From a virus: a DNA stretch of 35,821 nt. The position numbers were made by a program, and so were the translations under genes. Positions 14,662 through 23,960 of the stretch are shown here, piece after piece. The DNA lies in IMG/VR virus record IMGVR_UViG_3300034159_000120, positions 1-35,821 of that record. One strand, given 5' to 3'. Below the pieces are notes generated by a model. The model made no database searches, was not told where the DNA came from, and saw only the letters and a program-made list of their open reading frames with translations. Positions within the stretch are counted from its first letter, which is position 1, and each line of letters opens with the position of its first letter.

Positions 14662-15786
14662 CTACCTCCAAGGACCAGTCACATCAATCATTGCGCGATA
14701 AGTCGCATTCAACAAAATTTGCGTAAATAACGCCTTTCCTTGCGAGCTAAGATAGACGTTTCCGTCAGGTGGATAATTAACGTGCATCGGGCTATACAGT
14801 CCCGGCACAAGTCCACGGGACATTAGCCCCTCCCAGCACTCTACCGGCCAACTGCAAACCGAGTTGTCTACTAAATTTAGGCTGACAATAACGCCGTTTC
14901 CAATATTCGCGCAAGACCCATGGCTATATCTTCCGCTTGCGACAGCACCACCAATCTGGGTATAGCTCCTAGAGATAAAAGATCCTGCGTTATTGTTGCT
15001 TAATGAAAATAAATTACCATACCCAGTTGTCGTCGCTTGAGCGATTAACATACAGTTAAAAGCGTCCCCAGGCTTATAGCTTAAAAAATCCCCAAATGAG
15101 ATATTTGGAGACCAGTTAACATTGTCTAATTTGCAGAAAATGAAAAACATTTTAGAATCGGAACACACCCGCCAGGGGCGCGCCGAAGCATTAGCCGTAT
15201 CGCTCTTTCCAAAAAAAAGACTTCCTGTCGTTGGAGCCGGACCGGTCCCTGAATTAATCCCTGTCATCGCCTCATACATGACGAGCGTCGGATACTGCGC
15301 CGGGGTGTCGTCAACGCGCAGATAGCATCCGGTCGCCGTGATATCGGACGACTTATAGGCCGCAAGATTCGTCCCTGAGAATGCCTTGGTCCATCCAGCA
15401 GGCGCGTGCTTTACGCTAATTGTTCCAGCCGCTGACCCATCTGGAATGGCTACCCCACACTCCCAGGTCAGCACCGTAGTGCTAGAAACCGTTACCCGCC
15501 ATTCTTTATTCAAAGCGGAAAGCGCCCCGGTTACTCCCGAGACTACCGCAACGATACCGACATCGACGCTTGAAGCTGCACCAGGATTCACAAGCCCATG
15601 CCCTGCGGAAACCGTCAGAGTAGCCACCCCACTGACGACGACAAGGCTTGAAGCGACAACCGACCCGAATCCGTTAATCAAGCAAGCGTCCAGGACCCCA
15701 ATCAAGGCCCCAGCCGTGCCGCTCATAACCGGCGCCCCGGTCATTGTCGAATCGAAGTATTTAACGCTGGTGTCTCGAATGGTCAC
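14662..15786 (-). CDS. Putative tail fibre / receptor-region protein
   Basis: This encodes 374 residues from GTG 15786. The N-terminal 140 residues are Ser/Val/Gly-rich beta repeats (SSLVVVSGVATLTVSAGHGL). The C-terminal part is lower in GC than other late genes and resembles a variable distal domain (GYGNLFSLSNNNAGSFISRS). Position downstream of the giant tail protein, plus local base bias, suggests a host-recognition component subject to exchange. No enzymatic motif is visible. Confidence 0.7.
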   Translation of the reverse strand: MTIRDTSVKYFDSTMTGAPVMSGTAGALIGVLDACLINGFGSVVASSLVVVSGVATLTVSAGHGLVNPGAASSVDVGIVAVVSGVTGALSALNKEWRVTVSSTTVLTWECGVAIPDGSAAGTISVKHAPAGWTKAFSGTNLAAYKSSDITATGCYLRVDDTPAQYPTLVMYEAMTGINSGTGPAPTTGSLFFGKSDTANASARPWRVCSDSKMFFIFCKLDNVNWSPNISFGDFLSYKPGDAFNCMLIAQATTTGYGNLFSLSNNNAGSFISRSYTQIGGAVASGRYSHGSCANIGNGVIVSLNLVDNSVCSWPVECWEGLMSRGLVPGLYSPMHVNYPPDGNVYLSSQGKALFTQILLNATYRAMIDVTGPWR

Positions 15787-15831
15787 GATTACACGCCCCT
15801 AACTTCTAATTCGACAGTCATTGCGAGCAAC

Positions 15832-18800
15832 TTAGGCATCTACATTTCCTATCAATAGAAGCTCGAATTTGTCGATGGCAGACATCGGGTCCCCCGGCTG
15901 AACCGCCCGCACCACGTCGATGGGATAGCACGCGCCTGCCACGTTGAAGCGCAGACAGTTGCCGGTCGCCCACCCGATCCCCCACCCGCGATAGTCGATT
16001 TTGAAGTACGGCTCTCCGGTCAGCGTATTGATCGGCTCGCAGTTTGTGTTGACCGAGCCGATCCCGATAATCCCGAGGTTCTCGCCGATGACGCGGAAGT
16101 CTGTCGAGCTGGTGAACTGCACCAGGAACCGATCCGGGTAGGCCGACTCGTTCGTAACCGCGATGGGGAAAAGGGCGTTGTTGTACTGGGCGAGCGGGGC
16201 CGATCCGATCAAGACATCCGACCAGACGTTGGTCCACGTCGCTTGGGCGAAGACCCCCGCGACCCGTGCCTGCAGCGTCCCGATGTAGACCACGCCGCTG
16301 AGGTACGACTCGCCGCTTGGATAGTCGTGCGTGGTCGGCCCCAACAAAGCGACCGTGCCGTTGATGTCCGCCGAGCGGATGCGCCGCAGATCGGCGACGG
16401 AATGATGGATGGCATAGGGACTGGTGAACCCGTCGAGCGGAAGCGGGTCGGCCATCGTGAGCGTGCCGAGCTCCCGGTTGAGCGTGAACAGGTCTGACGC
16501 CAGCCGAAGACCGGCGCTGTCCTCGATCACCACCCGATACAGCCGGGTGCGCCCGCAGTCGATGACCTGCCCGGCGGCCAGACTCGATGCCGCCAGGGAA
16601 TCCGTATGGTGGACCAGGGCCAGCATCCCGGGGCGCAGGATCAGCGCCTTGCCGTCCGGAGGGAGCTTGGCCGCGTTGACCCCGAGGAGGTCGCTGTCGG
16701 GCGGCATGTAGGTCTGGCCAACCGCGTTGTAGATAATCGAGTCGGACAGGACCAGCTGCGGCTTCCAGATGCTGTTGACGCCTTCGATGTCTTCGGTCGC
16801 GTCCGGGTCGTACCAGTCCGACGCCAGCTCTTCCGGGGTCAGGGCGGAGACCGGCCGGTAGTGCCCGAACCGGGCGACCACGACACCGAACAGCGGGTCG
16901 ACTTGGATCGTGGCATCCGTGTCCTGCAGGTAGCCGTCCTCGTCGACGGTCTTGCTCTTGGGGACCCCCTCCAGGGTGACCCACCGCAGCTGCAGCGAGC
17001 CCGAGCGGATGGGCGAGATGACCGTCGCGAAGACCGCGAGCGAGACGGGATGGGCGCCGATCTGGGTCGTGAGCGCATCCAGGGTGACCGCGGGCGATCC
17101 GCCAGAGACCCAGGAGGTAATGCGGGCGACACCGGTCGCCGCGTCCAAGGTGCCGGCCAGCGTCCCTACCCCGGTCGTGGCGCTCGGGTCGCGGTAGATG
17201 ACGCCGGCCGTTTGCACATAGACGGCCCCGGCCAAACGAAAGCGTAGGCTGTTGGGCGCGATGGTCTCGCCCCAGGCCATGCTGAGGTCGATCTCCAGGG
17301 CCAGCAGAGTGGATGTCTCGGTGACCGTGGAGTCGCTTTCGACGGGGCGGTATTTCACCGTGATGTCCCCGTTCGAGAAGATGGCATCGCAGGCGGTCAT
17401 GACGTTGCCGACATACCACGTCGAGTACCCCAAGAATGTTCCCGCGTTGCGGTGGCTCTTGTAGGTCGGGACCGGATAAGCCCCGGTGTAATCCGGGAAC
17501 CACGCCAATATCCCGCCGGTATAGTTGACCGATCCGTTCGTCCCGCCGGTCACCACCAGCACGCCGGCCGCGTTGTCGCGCACCCGCTTGGTCACTTCGA
17601 TGGGTTGGCCGCGCGAGTCGACGACGACTTCCCCCTCTTTGGTGATAACAACCGGGTAGTCGATCTCGACCATCCCGTGCCGCGGGGGAGACGCCAGTGT
17701 CAGGTGAATGGACCCGTCAGGCTCGCGCGCAGGCGACGAGAACGACTCGCTGGTGACAGGCCCATGGGCATAGGTGATGCTCAGCTGCGTACCGGAAGGC
17801 GGGAGGGCGCTCGGGCGAATCTCGTAGAAGCCGTCCGAATACCGGATGGTCCCCACCCCGCCGGTCCCCGCCAGCACCCCGGCGCTGTTGTCGGTCAGGG
17901 TGTAGGTCGTCCCTCCGACCGTCCAAGAGGCGCTGATCGTCCCGGGCGCGGTTCCCGCGTTGGCCAGGTGCCCGCGCCAGACCGGAGACGCCAGTGCCTC
18001 GCCGCCGCGGGCCACCGTGGTGACCGGTACGCCCCAGGTCAGCATGATCGCGCTGTCGACGTCCGGAAGGGCCCCCAGGGTGAGCTGCACCGTGCCGGTC
18101 GTGAGCGACAGCACGCCGGACCCGTAGGAGCTATTGACGCCGGTCATGACCCCGTTGCCGGCATCCTCGAGGCTGTACCAGGTCCCGGCTGCGCGATAGG
18201 ACACCCGCAGACTGCCGGGCGACGGGATGGGTTCGAGCGTCGTCACATAGACGAAGCCCTGATTCTCCAGGGTGACCGGGATCATGTCCGTGTCGCCGAC
18301 CCGGATCGGGGCCGCGGCCGGTTTCCAGGTTGCGGTCTTCGAGTTCGTTCCGTAAGCCGGGCAGGACGCGTTCCAAGTAACGACGCCGGCCGAGTAGTTG
18401 ACCGATCCGACCACCGTCGCCCCGAGCAGCACGGACCCGGCCACGTCGACGATGGTCGAGCCGGACACAGAGATCGACAGCGTCCCCGGGTAGATGCCGG
18501 ACCCAAGGAACCAGGACTTGGTCGGCCCGATGCAATCGAGGGCGGTCGTGACTGTGACGGTCCCGGTATTGGCCAGCACCAGGGTCGTGATCGAGGCCGC
18601 GGGGGTCGTGTCCGCAATGGGGGTCTCGGCCAATGCCGTCGGGATGACCGGCGAATAGAGGTTGGCGACTTTGACCGAATAGTCCCCGAAGGCCGCGGGG
18701 GCGGTCAGCGCCTTGATGCCGACCATCTCCACGGCATAGGGGTCGTAGTTGGAGTCGTAGATCCCCGTTGTCGGCGCCGTCGTCGGGGTCAGGCGCTGAG

Positions 18801-19392
18801 GCTCCATCCCGACGTAGGTGTGCTGGATCGGCTCGGCAATCTCCAGGACCACCTGCTTGATGTAGTAGTCGCCCTTGTCGTCGGTGAGCTTCAAGTCGGA
18901 CGTGATAACCCGGGTGATCCAAATCACTTCCGAGTATCCGGACGCAACCAGGAACATCCGCCCGTTGACCGTCGGCAGGACGGCTTCCGGTTTTTGCCAG
19001 AGGGTAATCGAGCGCGTCCCATGGCTCCACAGATAGCCGTTCCACCGGCCGCCGCGGATGATCGCCCCTTCCAGCCTGCCGACCAGGGCCGAGCGTTCGT
19101 CGTAGAAACTGCCCGTGGAGAAAGCGAGCACGGACACGCCGGCCCCGGTCGGCGGGGAGAAGATGGCGAAACCCGAATCGAGATATTTGTCGGTGTCCGC
19201 GGACTTCACCAGGGCATAGACCTTGCGGATCGAGATGTCCCCGGCCGCGTAGTCGACGTCCGAGATATCGTCGAAGATCTGGTTTTCGATATCGGCAACG
19301 ATCTCGGTGCCGGTCATTCGACCGCCGCCATCTGGCTGGTCGGTCATGCGCTCGGATTTATAGAACCGCAGGCTGTTGGCTGTTATCGCCAC
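15832..19392 (-). CDS. Very large tail protein with Ig-like beta repeats
   Basis: This encodes 1186 residues from GTG 19392, with GAGGG 9 bases upstream; ATG at codon 16 is an alternative. Almost the whole length is beta-rich, with recurring segments of the kind GSVNYSAGVVTWN, GSVNYTGGILAWF, IRYSDGFYEIRP and FGVVVARFGHYRPV, spaced through the protein. It lies between the tape measure and fibre/hub genes, where central tail-tip or distal tail proteins are found. The function is structural by inference. Confidence 0.8.
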   Translation of the reverse strand: MAITANSLRFYKSERMTDQPDGGGRMTGTEIVADIENQIFDDISDVDYAAGDISIRKVYALVKSADTDKYLDSGFAIFSPPTGAGVSVLAFSTGSFYDERSALVGRLEGAIIRGGRWNGYLWSHGTRSITLWQKPEAVLPTVNGRMFLVASGYSEVIWITRVITSDLKLTDDKGDYYIKQVVLEIAEPIQHTYVGMEPQRLTPTTAPTTGIYDSNYDPYAVEMVGIKALTAPAAFGDYSVKVANLYSPVIPTALAETPIADTTPAASITTLVLANTGTVTVTTALDCIGPTKSWFLGSGIYPGTLSISVSGSTIVDVAGSVLLGATVVGSVNYSAGVVTWNASCPAYGTNSKTATWKPAAAPIRVGDTDMIPVTLENQGFVYVTTLEPIPSPGSLRVSYRAAGTWYSLEDAGNGVMTGVNSSYGSGVLSLTTGTVQLTLGALPDVDSAIMLTWGVPVTTVARGGEALASPVWRGHLANAGTAPGTISASWTVGGTTYTLTDNSAGVLAGTGGVGTIRYSDGFYEIRPSALPPSGTQLSITYAHGPVTSESFSSPAREPDGSIHLTLASPPRHGMVEIDYPVVITKEGEVVVDSRGQPIEVTKRVRDNAAGVLVVTGGTNGSVNYTGGILAWFPDYTGAYPVPTYKSHRNAGTFLGYSTWYVGNVMTACDAIFSNGDITVKYRPVESDSTVTETSTLLALEIDLSMAWGETIAPNSLRFRLAGAVYVQTAGVIYRDPSATTGVGTLAGTLDAATGVARITSWVSGGSPAVTLDALTTQIGAHPVSLAVFATVISPIRSGSLQLRWVTLEGVPKSKTVDEDGYLQDTDATIQVDPLFGVVVARFGHYRPVSALTPEELASDWYDPDATEDIEGVNSIWKPQLVLSDSIIYNAVGQTYMPPDSDLLGVNAAKLPPDGKALILRPGMLALVHHTDSLAASSLAAGQVIDCGRTRLYRVVIEDSAGLRLASDLFTLNRELGTLTMADPLPLDGFTSPYAIHHSVADLRRIRSADINGTVALLGPTTHDYPSGESYLSGVVYIGTLQARVAGVFAQATWTNVWSDVLIGSAPLAQYNNALFPIAVTNESAYPDRFLVQFTSSTDFRVIGENLGIIGIGSVNTNCEPINTLTGEPYFKIDYRGWGIGWATGNCLRFNVAGACYPIDVVRAVQPGDPMSAIDKFELLLIGNVDA

Positions 19393-19404
19393 GATGTGCT
19401 GCCC

Positions 19405-22113
19405 TCAGGTGGATGCGAGCCCCGAGCGCCGTATGGCATCCAGCAGGGCGTTATCCTGCCCCTCGGGCAGGTCTAAGTGAGCGGTCTTGCCACCGGACAC
19501 CAGCTCGACGCGCACGGTGCGGAAGGCTCTGCGCGGCTCTCTCTCCGCGGCGGCGGCGGATTCCGGTGGGGCAGTGGCGGCGGCCGGTTGGCGTTGAGCG
19601 TCTTCTTTCGCCCAGATGGCGCGGACTTCGGCGAGCTTGTCGCCAATAAAGCGGCTTCTGTCCCCGGTGCCGCCGCGGGTGCGCTGAAACAGATAGTCGG
19701 CCAAGTCCTTCTCGCGACCTTTGTTCGTTGGGGTCTGGCCGAATTGCTTGGCGAGGTTCTCGGCGTTCCAGCTCGCGGCCCACGCGGTGGCCCCCGCCGT
19801 CGAGAAATTGTTCGCCGCTTCGGCCTTCTTGGCTTCCGCATCGGCCCCGGCCTGGCGTGCGCCGGCATCGCGTTCGGCTTCGTCCGCGGATCGTCCCGTG
19901 GCGTTAGCCACCTCATCCGCGGCGGCGGCCAGGGCCTGCTCGTGCCGCAGCGCCTCCTTGGCCGCATCCGCCTCCAGTTGTTTGGCGCGCGCGGCCTGTT
20001 CCGCCGCGGCCACGGCGGCGCGGGTCTCCAGACTGGTATCGCCCTCCGCCTGTGCCTGCCGAAGCAGGGCAAGGGCCAGGGCTTGGGCCGCATCGGCTTC
20101 CTCGCGCTTGGCCTGGGCGTTGGCCTTGGCGGCACGGATGCTGGCCCACGCGACCTCGTCGCCCAGCCGGGCGGCTTCCGCGGCATCCCCGCGGGCGATG
20201 GCTTCCGCGCGCAGGTTTTGCATGTGGGTCACCCGAGCATCGCCCTCGGACTGGATGAGGCCAACGGAGCGACCGCGGATTTCCAGCTCCAGTTGGGCGG
20301 CTTCGATGGCGATGCGCCGCGCGTTGGATTCCTCTTGGATGCGCCGCGCCGACTCGGCTTTGGCTTGCGCTTCGGTTTGGGCGGCCGCGGCGGCTTGGGC
20401 GGTGGCGGCGGCGTGGGCTTCGGCCACCGGGACGGCGGCTTGGGTAGCGGCCGTCAGGGATGCCTGACCCGCCGCGGCAAAGTCGGCCGAGGCGCCCAGG
20501 GCGTCGAGCGCATCGGCCGTGATGCCGACCGATTGGGTGGCGGTCTGGGCATTGGCGGCGAGGGTTTGGGTGCCGGTCGTTTGGGTGCCGACCATGCGCA
20601 GGAACGCATCGCCCGACGCGGCGAAGTGTTGTTGGGACGCGGCGCTGAAATCCGCCCAGGCTTGCCCGGCGGTATCCGCCGCGGCGCGGGCCTTGAGCGC
20701 CGTCTGGTCTTGAGCGAGCCCGACTTTGTTGGCGCCCTCCACGATGGAGGCATAGGCGGACAGGACGGTCGTGGCCAAGGCGGAGAAGGCCGCGCCGACC
20801 GCCTCGACCGTGGCGCGGAAGCCGTTCCAGATCCCGGAGACGGCCGCGACCACCCGGGCGGAGGCTTCCCCAACCGCTTCGATCTTGGCCCGCGCCCCAT
20901 CCAAGGCGGCGCCGGCCCGGGCGGCGAAGTCGGCCAGGTTCTGCGCAACGGCGGCCAGGTCGAAGGAGCCGACGAACTGCTTGGCAGCGGCTACGGCGGC
21001 CTCGAACGCGGAGACGATGGACGCACGGAAGGTGTCGAGCTGCCCGGACTGCACCCAGGCCCGCAAGGACGCGGAGACGGAGCGGATCTCCCGCTCCAGG
21101 GGTCCGAGGAGGGATTCGCCGACCTTGGTCTTGATGCTGTCCCACAGCTTGCCCAGCTCCCCGAAGGCCCCGAACAGGTTGTCCTGCATCGCCGCGGCGG
21201 CCTTGGCGGCTTCCCCGCCCATGCCGGCGATCTTGTCGCGCAGTCCGTCGACGCCTTGCCCGCCGGACGCGACCAGGGCCCGCAGTCCCGGGCCGGCCTC
21301 GGTGCCGAATGCCAGGATGGCCTTTTCGGCGGCCGGGGTGCCGGCGGCCAACGCGTCCAGGACGGTGGAGAGATCCCGGGAGGTGACGCCCATGCCGGAC
21401 AGGGCGGCGCTGGCTTTGCTGGCCGGGTCCTGTAATTGGGAAAAGATGGAGTTAAGCGCGGTGCCGGCCCGGCTGGCGTCGATTCCCGAATTGGCCATGA
21501 TGCCGACGGCGGCGGCGGCCTGTTCGATGCTGTAGCCGGCGGCTTTGGCCATCGGCCCGGCATAGGAGAGGGCTTCGGCCAGGGCTTTGACGGAGGTGTT
21601 GCTGGCGTTGGCACCCGCGGTGAGGGTGTCGGCGACCCGGCCGGCTTCTTGGGCGGACAACCCGAAAGCGCCGAGCTGGGCGGTCACGATGCCGGCGGAC
21701 TCACCCACCTCCAGTTGAGCGGCCGCGGCGAGGTTGAGGACCGGGGGCAGGGAGGCGATGACCTCTTGGGCGCTCTGGCCCGCCCGGGCGAGCTCGATCT
21801 GACCCGCCGCGGCTTGGGCGGCGGTATAGGGCAAGGGGCTGTCGGCCACCGCTTCGGCGGCGGCCTTGAGGGCGAGCATCTCGTCTGCACTGGCCCCGGA
21901 GGTTTGCTGCAGGACGGAGAGTTGTTGCTCTAGTGAGCCCGCGGAATCGACGGCGCTCTCGAAGTAATTGGCGAGCGCCCGGCCGGTGAAGTACGCGGCG
22001 ATGGCGGCGCCGAGTTGGGTGACACGGCCGCCGACGGCTTGCAATACGCGACTGGCCCGATCTTCAGCCGCAATCAGAAGGCGGATGGCGAGGTTGTTGC
22101 TCGGGGGTGGCAT
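19405..22113 (-). CDS. Tail tape measure protein
   Basis: This encodes 902 residues, nearly all helical and Ala-rich. The N-terminal 300 residues match the TP901-type tape measure core (LEQQLSVLQQTSGASADEML, VADTLTAGANASNTSVKALA, SGIDASRAGTALNSIFSQLQ), followed by long coiled coil (about 560-760). It sets tail length. An in-frame TAA lies four codons before ATG 22113 and no ribosome binding site is visible there; instead a CRISPR-like repeat starts 16 bases upstream. Translation may depend on coupling or the site may have been altered by insertion of that element. Confidence 0.92.
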   Translation of the reverse strand: MPPPSNNLAIRLLIAAEDRASRVLQAVGGRVTQLGAAIAAYFTGRALANYFESAVDSAGSLEQQLSVLQQTSGASADEMLALKAAAEAVADSPLPYTAAQAAAGQIELARAGQSAQEVIASLPPVLNLAAAAQLEVGESAGIVTAQLGAFGLSAQEAGRVADTLTAGANASNTSVKALAEALSYAGPMAKAAGYSIEQAAAAVGIMANSGIDASRAGTALNSIFSQLQDPASKASAALSGMGVTSRDLSTVLDALAAGTPAAEKAILAFGTEAGPGLRALVASGGQGVDGLRDKIAGMGGEAAKAAAAMQDNLFGAFGELGKLWDSIKTKVGESLLGPLEREIRSVSASLRAWVQSGQLDTFRASIVSAFEAAVAAAKQFVGSFDLAAVAQNLADFAARAGAALDGARAKIEAVGEASARVVAAVSGIWNGFRATVEAVGAAFSALATTVLSAYASIVEGANKVGLAQDQTALKARAAADTAGQAWADFSAASQQHFAASGDAFLRMVGTQTTGTQTLAANAQTATQSVGITADALDALGASADFAAAGQASLTAATQAAVPVAEAHAAATAQAAAAAQTEAQAKAESARRIQEESNARRIAIEAAQLELEIRGRSVGLIQSEGDARVTHMQNLRAEAIARGDAAEAARLGDEVAWASIRAAKANAQAKREEADAAQALALALLRQAQAEGDTSLETRAAVAAAEQAARAKQLEADAAKEALRHEQALAAAADEVANATGRSADEAERDAGARQAGADAEAKKAEAANNFSTAGATAWAASWNAENLAKQFGQTPTNKGREKDLADYLFQRTRGGTGDRSRFIGDKLAEVRAIWAKEDAQRQPAAATAPPESAAAAEREPRRAFRTVRVELVSGGKTAHLDLPEGQDNALLDAIRRSGLAST

Positions 22114-22128
22114 CGTGGGTCGGGGTTA

Positions 22129-22164
22129 GTTTCAATCCACGCCAGGCGCAAGGCCTGGCGATAC
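22129..22164 (-). CRISPR. Solitary CRISPR-like repeat before the tape measure gene
   Basis: The 36 bp repeat reads GTTTCAATCCACGCC on the plus strand, has a perfect 8 bp stem (CGCCAGGC/GCCTGGCG) around a GCAAG loop, and ends ATAC. It shares both ends with the element at 6881-6915, but the stem bases differ by compensating pairs. On the minus strand its ATTGAAAC handle is followed directly by the 15-base leader and start of the tape measure gene. No second repeat is seen. Confidence 0.6.
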
Positions 22165-22180
22165 GGATTTTAATCGGTCG

Positions 22181-22507
22181 TTAAACCTCTGGATCGGTCG
22201 GCTCGGTTGAGCCTGGCGTATAGGTCGCCACTGCGGCGGCCAGCTCATTGGTTTGCGCGGCCAGACGATCGTTGATGTCGTTGACCGCGACCCAATCGCT
22301 TGCGGCAATAGCGGCATCGAGTGAAGTTTTCAGGTCTTGCAATAATAGGATGGCGGAATCGCCTGCGTTTTCGATAGCGGAAACGCGTTGGACGAGAGTG
22401 TCGAGTTTTTCGTTCATTCGTTTGATCTCTGCGGTGATATTGAAAATCGCCTGAATTGGTTTGGTTATCCAGTCCGGCGGATAGCGGCCTATGATGAAAA
22501 CCATCAT
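22181..22507 (-). CDS. Small helical tail-module protein
   Basis: This encodes 108 residues from ATG 22507, overlapping the previous TGA as ATGA. The N-terminus is hydrophobic (MMVFIIGRYPPDWITKPIQA) and the rest is helical coiled coil (IKRMNEKLDTLVQRVSAIEN, NDINDRLAAQTNELAAAVAT). Its place just ahead of the tape measure gene is that of tail assembly chaperones, but size and sequence do not prove this. No slippery frameshift sequence was recognised. Confidence 0.75.
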   Translation of the reverse strand: MMVFIIGRYPPDWITKPIQAIFNITAEIKRMNEKLDTLVQRVSAIENAGDSAILLLQDLKTSLDAAIAASDWVAVNDINDRLAAQTNELAAAVATYTPGSTEPTDPEV

Positions 22508-22926
22508 AGCTCCCAGAACATTAATTGTTCGATCACGTACTTCGTTGCCGATGTCGGATCGGCGAGTCCCGATCCGGCCAGCATCGGAACCGGGGTGCGG
22601 CGCAGGGGCTTCTTGCCGTCTTCGATCCGCGGCAGGACGGTGCGGGCCACGCCATCGTGCAGGGTGAGGGTCAGCGGTTCGGAGATATCGGCCAGCAAGG
22701 CGTCGATGGCGTCGCATTGGGCCCCGGTCAACCAGACCCAGCGGTCTCCGCCTTCCAGGGTCAGCGGCGCACCCGCCTGCTTCTCCGCGCTTTCGATGAC
22801 GATGGCGCCGGAGAGACTGTATTCCGTGCTCTGGACCATGGGGCTCCAGTTGCGCCATTCGTCCGAGGGCATGAGGTTGCCCGGGAGCGCGAGTACGGTG
22901 CTGCCCTTGGAGAGGGTATTGGCCAT
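22504..22926 (-). CDS. Conserved tail-module protein
   Basis: This encodes 140 residues from ATG 22926. The pattern (NTLSKGSTVLALPGNLMPSD, YSLSGAIVIESAEKQAGAPL, TLEGGDRWVWLTGAQCDAID, then LTLTLHDG) matches a recurring small siphophage protein between tail tube and tape measure genes. It appears beta-rich and may be an accessory tube or assembly protein. The stop is coupled to the next gene. Confidence 0.82.
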   Translation of the reverse strand: MANTLSKGSTVLALPGNLMPSDEWRNWSPMVQSTEYSLSGAIVIESAEKQAGAPLTLEGGDRWVWLTGAQCDAIDALLADISEPLTLTLHDGVARTVLPRIEDGKKPLRRTPVPMLAGSGLADPTSATKYVIEQLMFWEL

Positions 22927-22947
22927 TCCCAAAATCGCCGCGGCGGA

Positions 22948-23124
22948 TTACGCCTTGCCACACTCAAGGCAGCAAGGATGATCGGGATCGATCCATGCCT
23001 CGCAATATGCGCACTCCCTTCCATCGTCGCCGATATACGCGACGCAATCGGTCTTCCCTGCCTCGTGCTCGCATAAGGTATGTCCGCAGGAGTGGCATTT
23101 ATTCATCGAATCGACGCAAGGCAT
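22948..23124 (-). CDS. Cysteine-rich zinc-ribbon-like mini-protein
   Basis: This encodes 58 residues, short enough to be easily missed. It contains CHSCGHTLCEH, CAYCEAW and CCLECGKA, that is, three CxxC-type knuckles able to bind one or two zinc ions. ATG 23124 is chosen because AGGAGAG lies 4 bases upstream; an internal ATG at 23106 is weaker. It fills the gap between the tail tube gene and the next tail gene on the same strand. Confidence 0.75.
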   Translation of the reverse strand: MPCVDSMNKCHSCGHTLCEHEAGKTDCVAYIGDDGRECAYCEAWIDPDHPCCLECGKA

Positions 23125-23141
23125 CTCACTCTCCTACGCGC

Positions 23142-23939
23142 TTACGCGGTACGCACGCGGAATCGATACGGAGCGCCGGGAGTAAATCCGCGCACGGCGA
23201 CGCTTGGGACTAACATATCGCCGCTTAATTCGACGCGCAGATAATCGCCGCCGGTCGCATCGAATGTCCCGGCCGGGGCCAGGTTGGCACGCCAGATGTC
23301 CAGGTCCCCGATTTTCCCGCTCACCTGGTTTTTGGCCTGGCCAGTGATATGGACGTACTTATTGAGGGCGAGTCCGCCTTGGTATTGCTCCCAGGTGCCG
23401 GCCGCCGGGTGATACGAGAGCTTCATCCCGACCCCGACGGCATCGGCGTGAGTGGCTTTGATCATGCCGAGCACATGGTCGATCTCGTACTTGGTGGCGG
23501 CAACGGCCACGTCCGAGGAGGTCACAAGCGCGATCTCGGTGCCGGTGCCGGCCGCGGCGATGGCGTAGTTGGCCAGCGGGACCCACATGCCCAGCACGGT
23601 GTTGACGGCCTCTGACGCGACGGCGGCCGCGGTCTGGGTGACCTCCGAGACGGTGGCGCCCAGCGCGATCGCTTGCAGGTCCGGGGTGAAGGTGGACGCG
23701 GTCAGGGTGACCTGAGCGGTTTTTTCCGTGGGGACGGACTGCGAATCGATGGCGGCCCCTTGGGTGGATGTCATTCTGGAAATGAGTTTTTTGATCTCCT
23801 GCTCGGGCGCGGAGATCTCCAATTTCTCGTTGTTGATGAAATCGGAATAGCTCGTCGGCGGGACGGTGTCTGAGACCCAGAAACCAAAACGGGCCTCTAA
23901 TAGAGTGAATAATGGTGCAGGGGCGGTGCGTAAACTCAT
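23142..23939 (-). CDS. Probable major tail tube protein
   Basis: This encodes 265 residues. It has a beta-rich, Ala/Val/Thr-rich composition, with QVTLTASTFTPDLQAIALGA in the first half and Gly-rich strands at the end (GDYLRVELSGDMLVPSVAVR). Order (after head-tail joining and completion genes, before tape measure) and length fit a siphophage tail tube subunit. GGGAG lies 8 bases before the ATG, and ATTGAAAC just before that. The coding start MSLRTAPAPL is mirrored by spacer 2 of the adjacent CRISPR-like array. Confidence 0.75.
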   Translation of the reverse strand: MSLRTAPAPLFTLLEARFGFWVSDTVPPTSYSDFINNEKLEISAPEQEIKKLISRMTSTQGAAIDSQSVPTEKTAQVTLTASTFTPDLQAIALGATVSEVTQTAAAVASEAVNTVLGMWVPLANYAIAAAGTGTEIALVTSSDVAVAATKYEIDHVLGMIKATHADAVGVGMKLSYHPAAGTWEQYQGGLALNKYVHITGQAKNQVSGKIGDLDIWRANLAPAGTFDATGGDYLRVELSGDMLVPSVAVRGFTPGAPYRFRVRTA

Positions 23940-23960
23940 TAGATTACTCCCGTTTCAATT

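Noticed and set aside
14662-15786. Diversity-generating retroelement target
   Set aside because: No reverse transcriptase gene or template repeat is present; the base bias alone does not support it.
15818-17503. 561-codon minus-strand frame inside the giant tail gene
   Set aside because: It overlaps the real gene in another frame on the same strand and is dominated by Arg, Gly and Pro, typical of out-of-frame high-GC DNA.
17452-19476. 674-codon open frame on the plus strand opposite the giant tail gene
   Set aside because: It is a high-GC shadow of the minus-strand gene. It is rich in Arg, Gly and Pro and lacks any recognisable domain or ribosome binding site.
19477-21435. 652-codon plus-strand frame opposite the tape measure gene
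   Set aside because: Composition is a Gly/Arg/Leu mirror of the Ala-rich coiled coil; the opposite frame has clear tape measure signatures.
22181-22963. Single 260-codon tail gene
   Set aside because: The first 150 codons overlap a better-supported gene (22504-22926) in another frame; the true gene starts at 22507 in an ATGA overlap.
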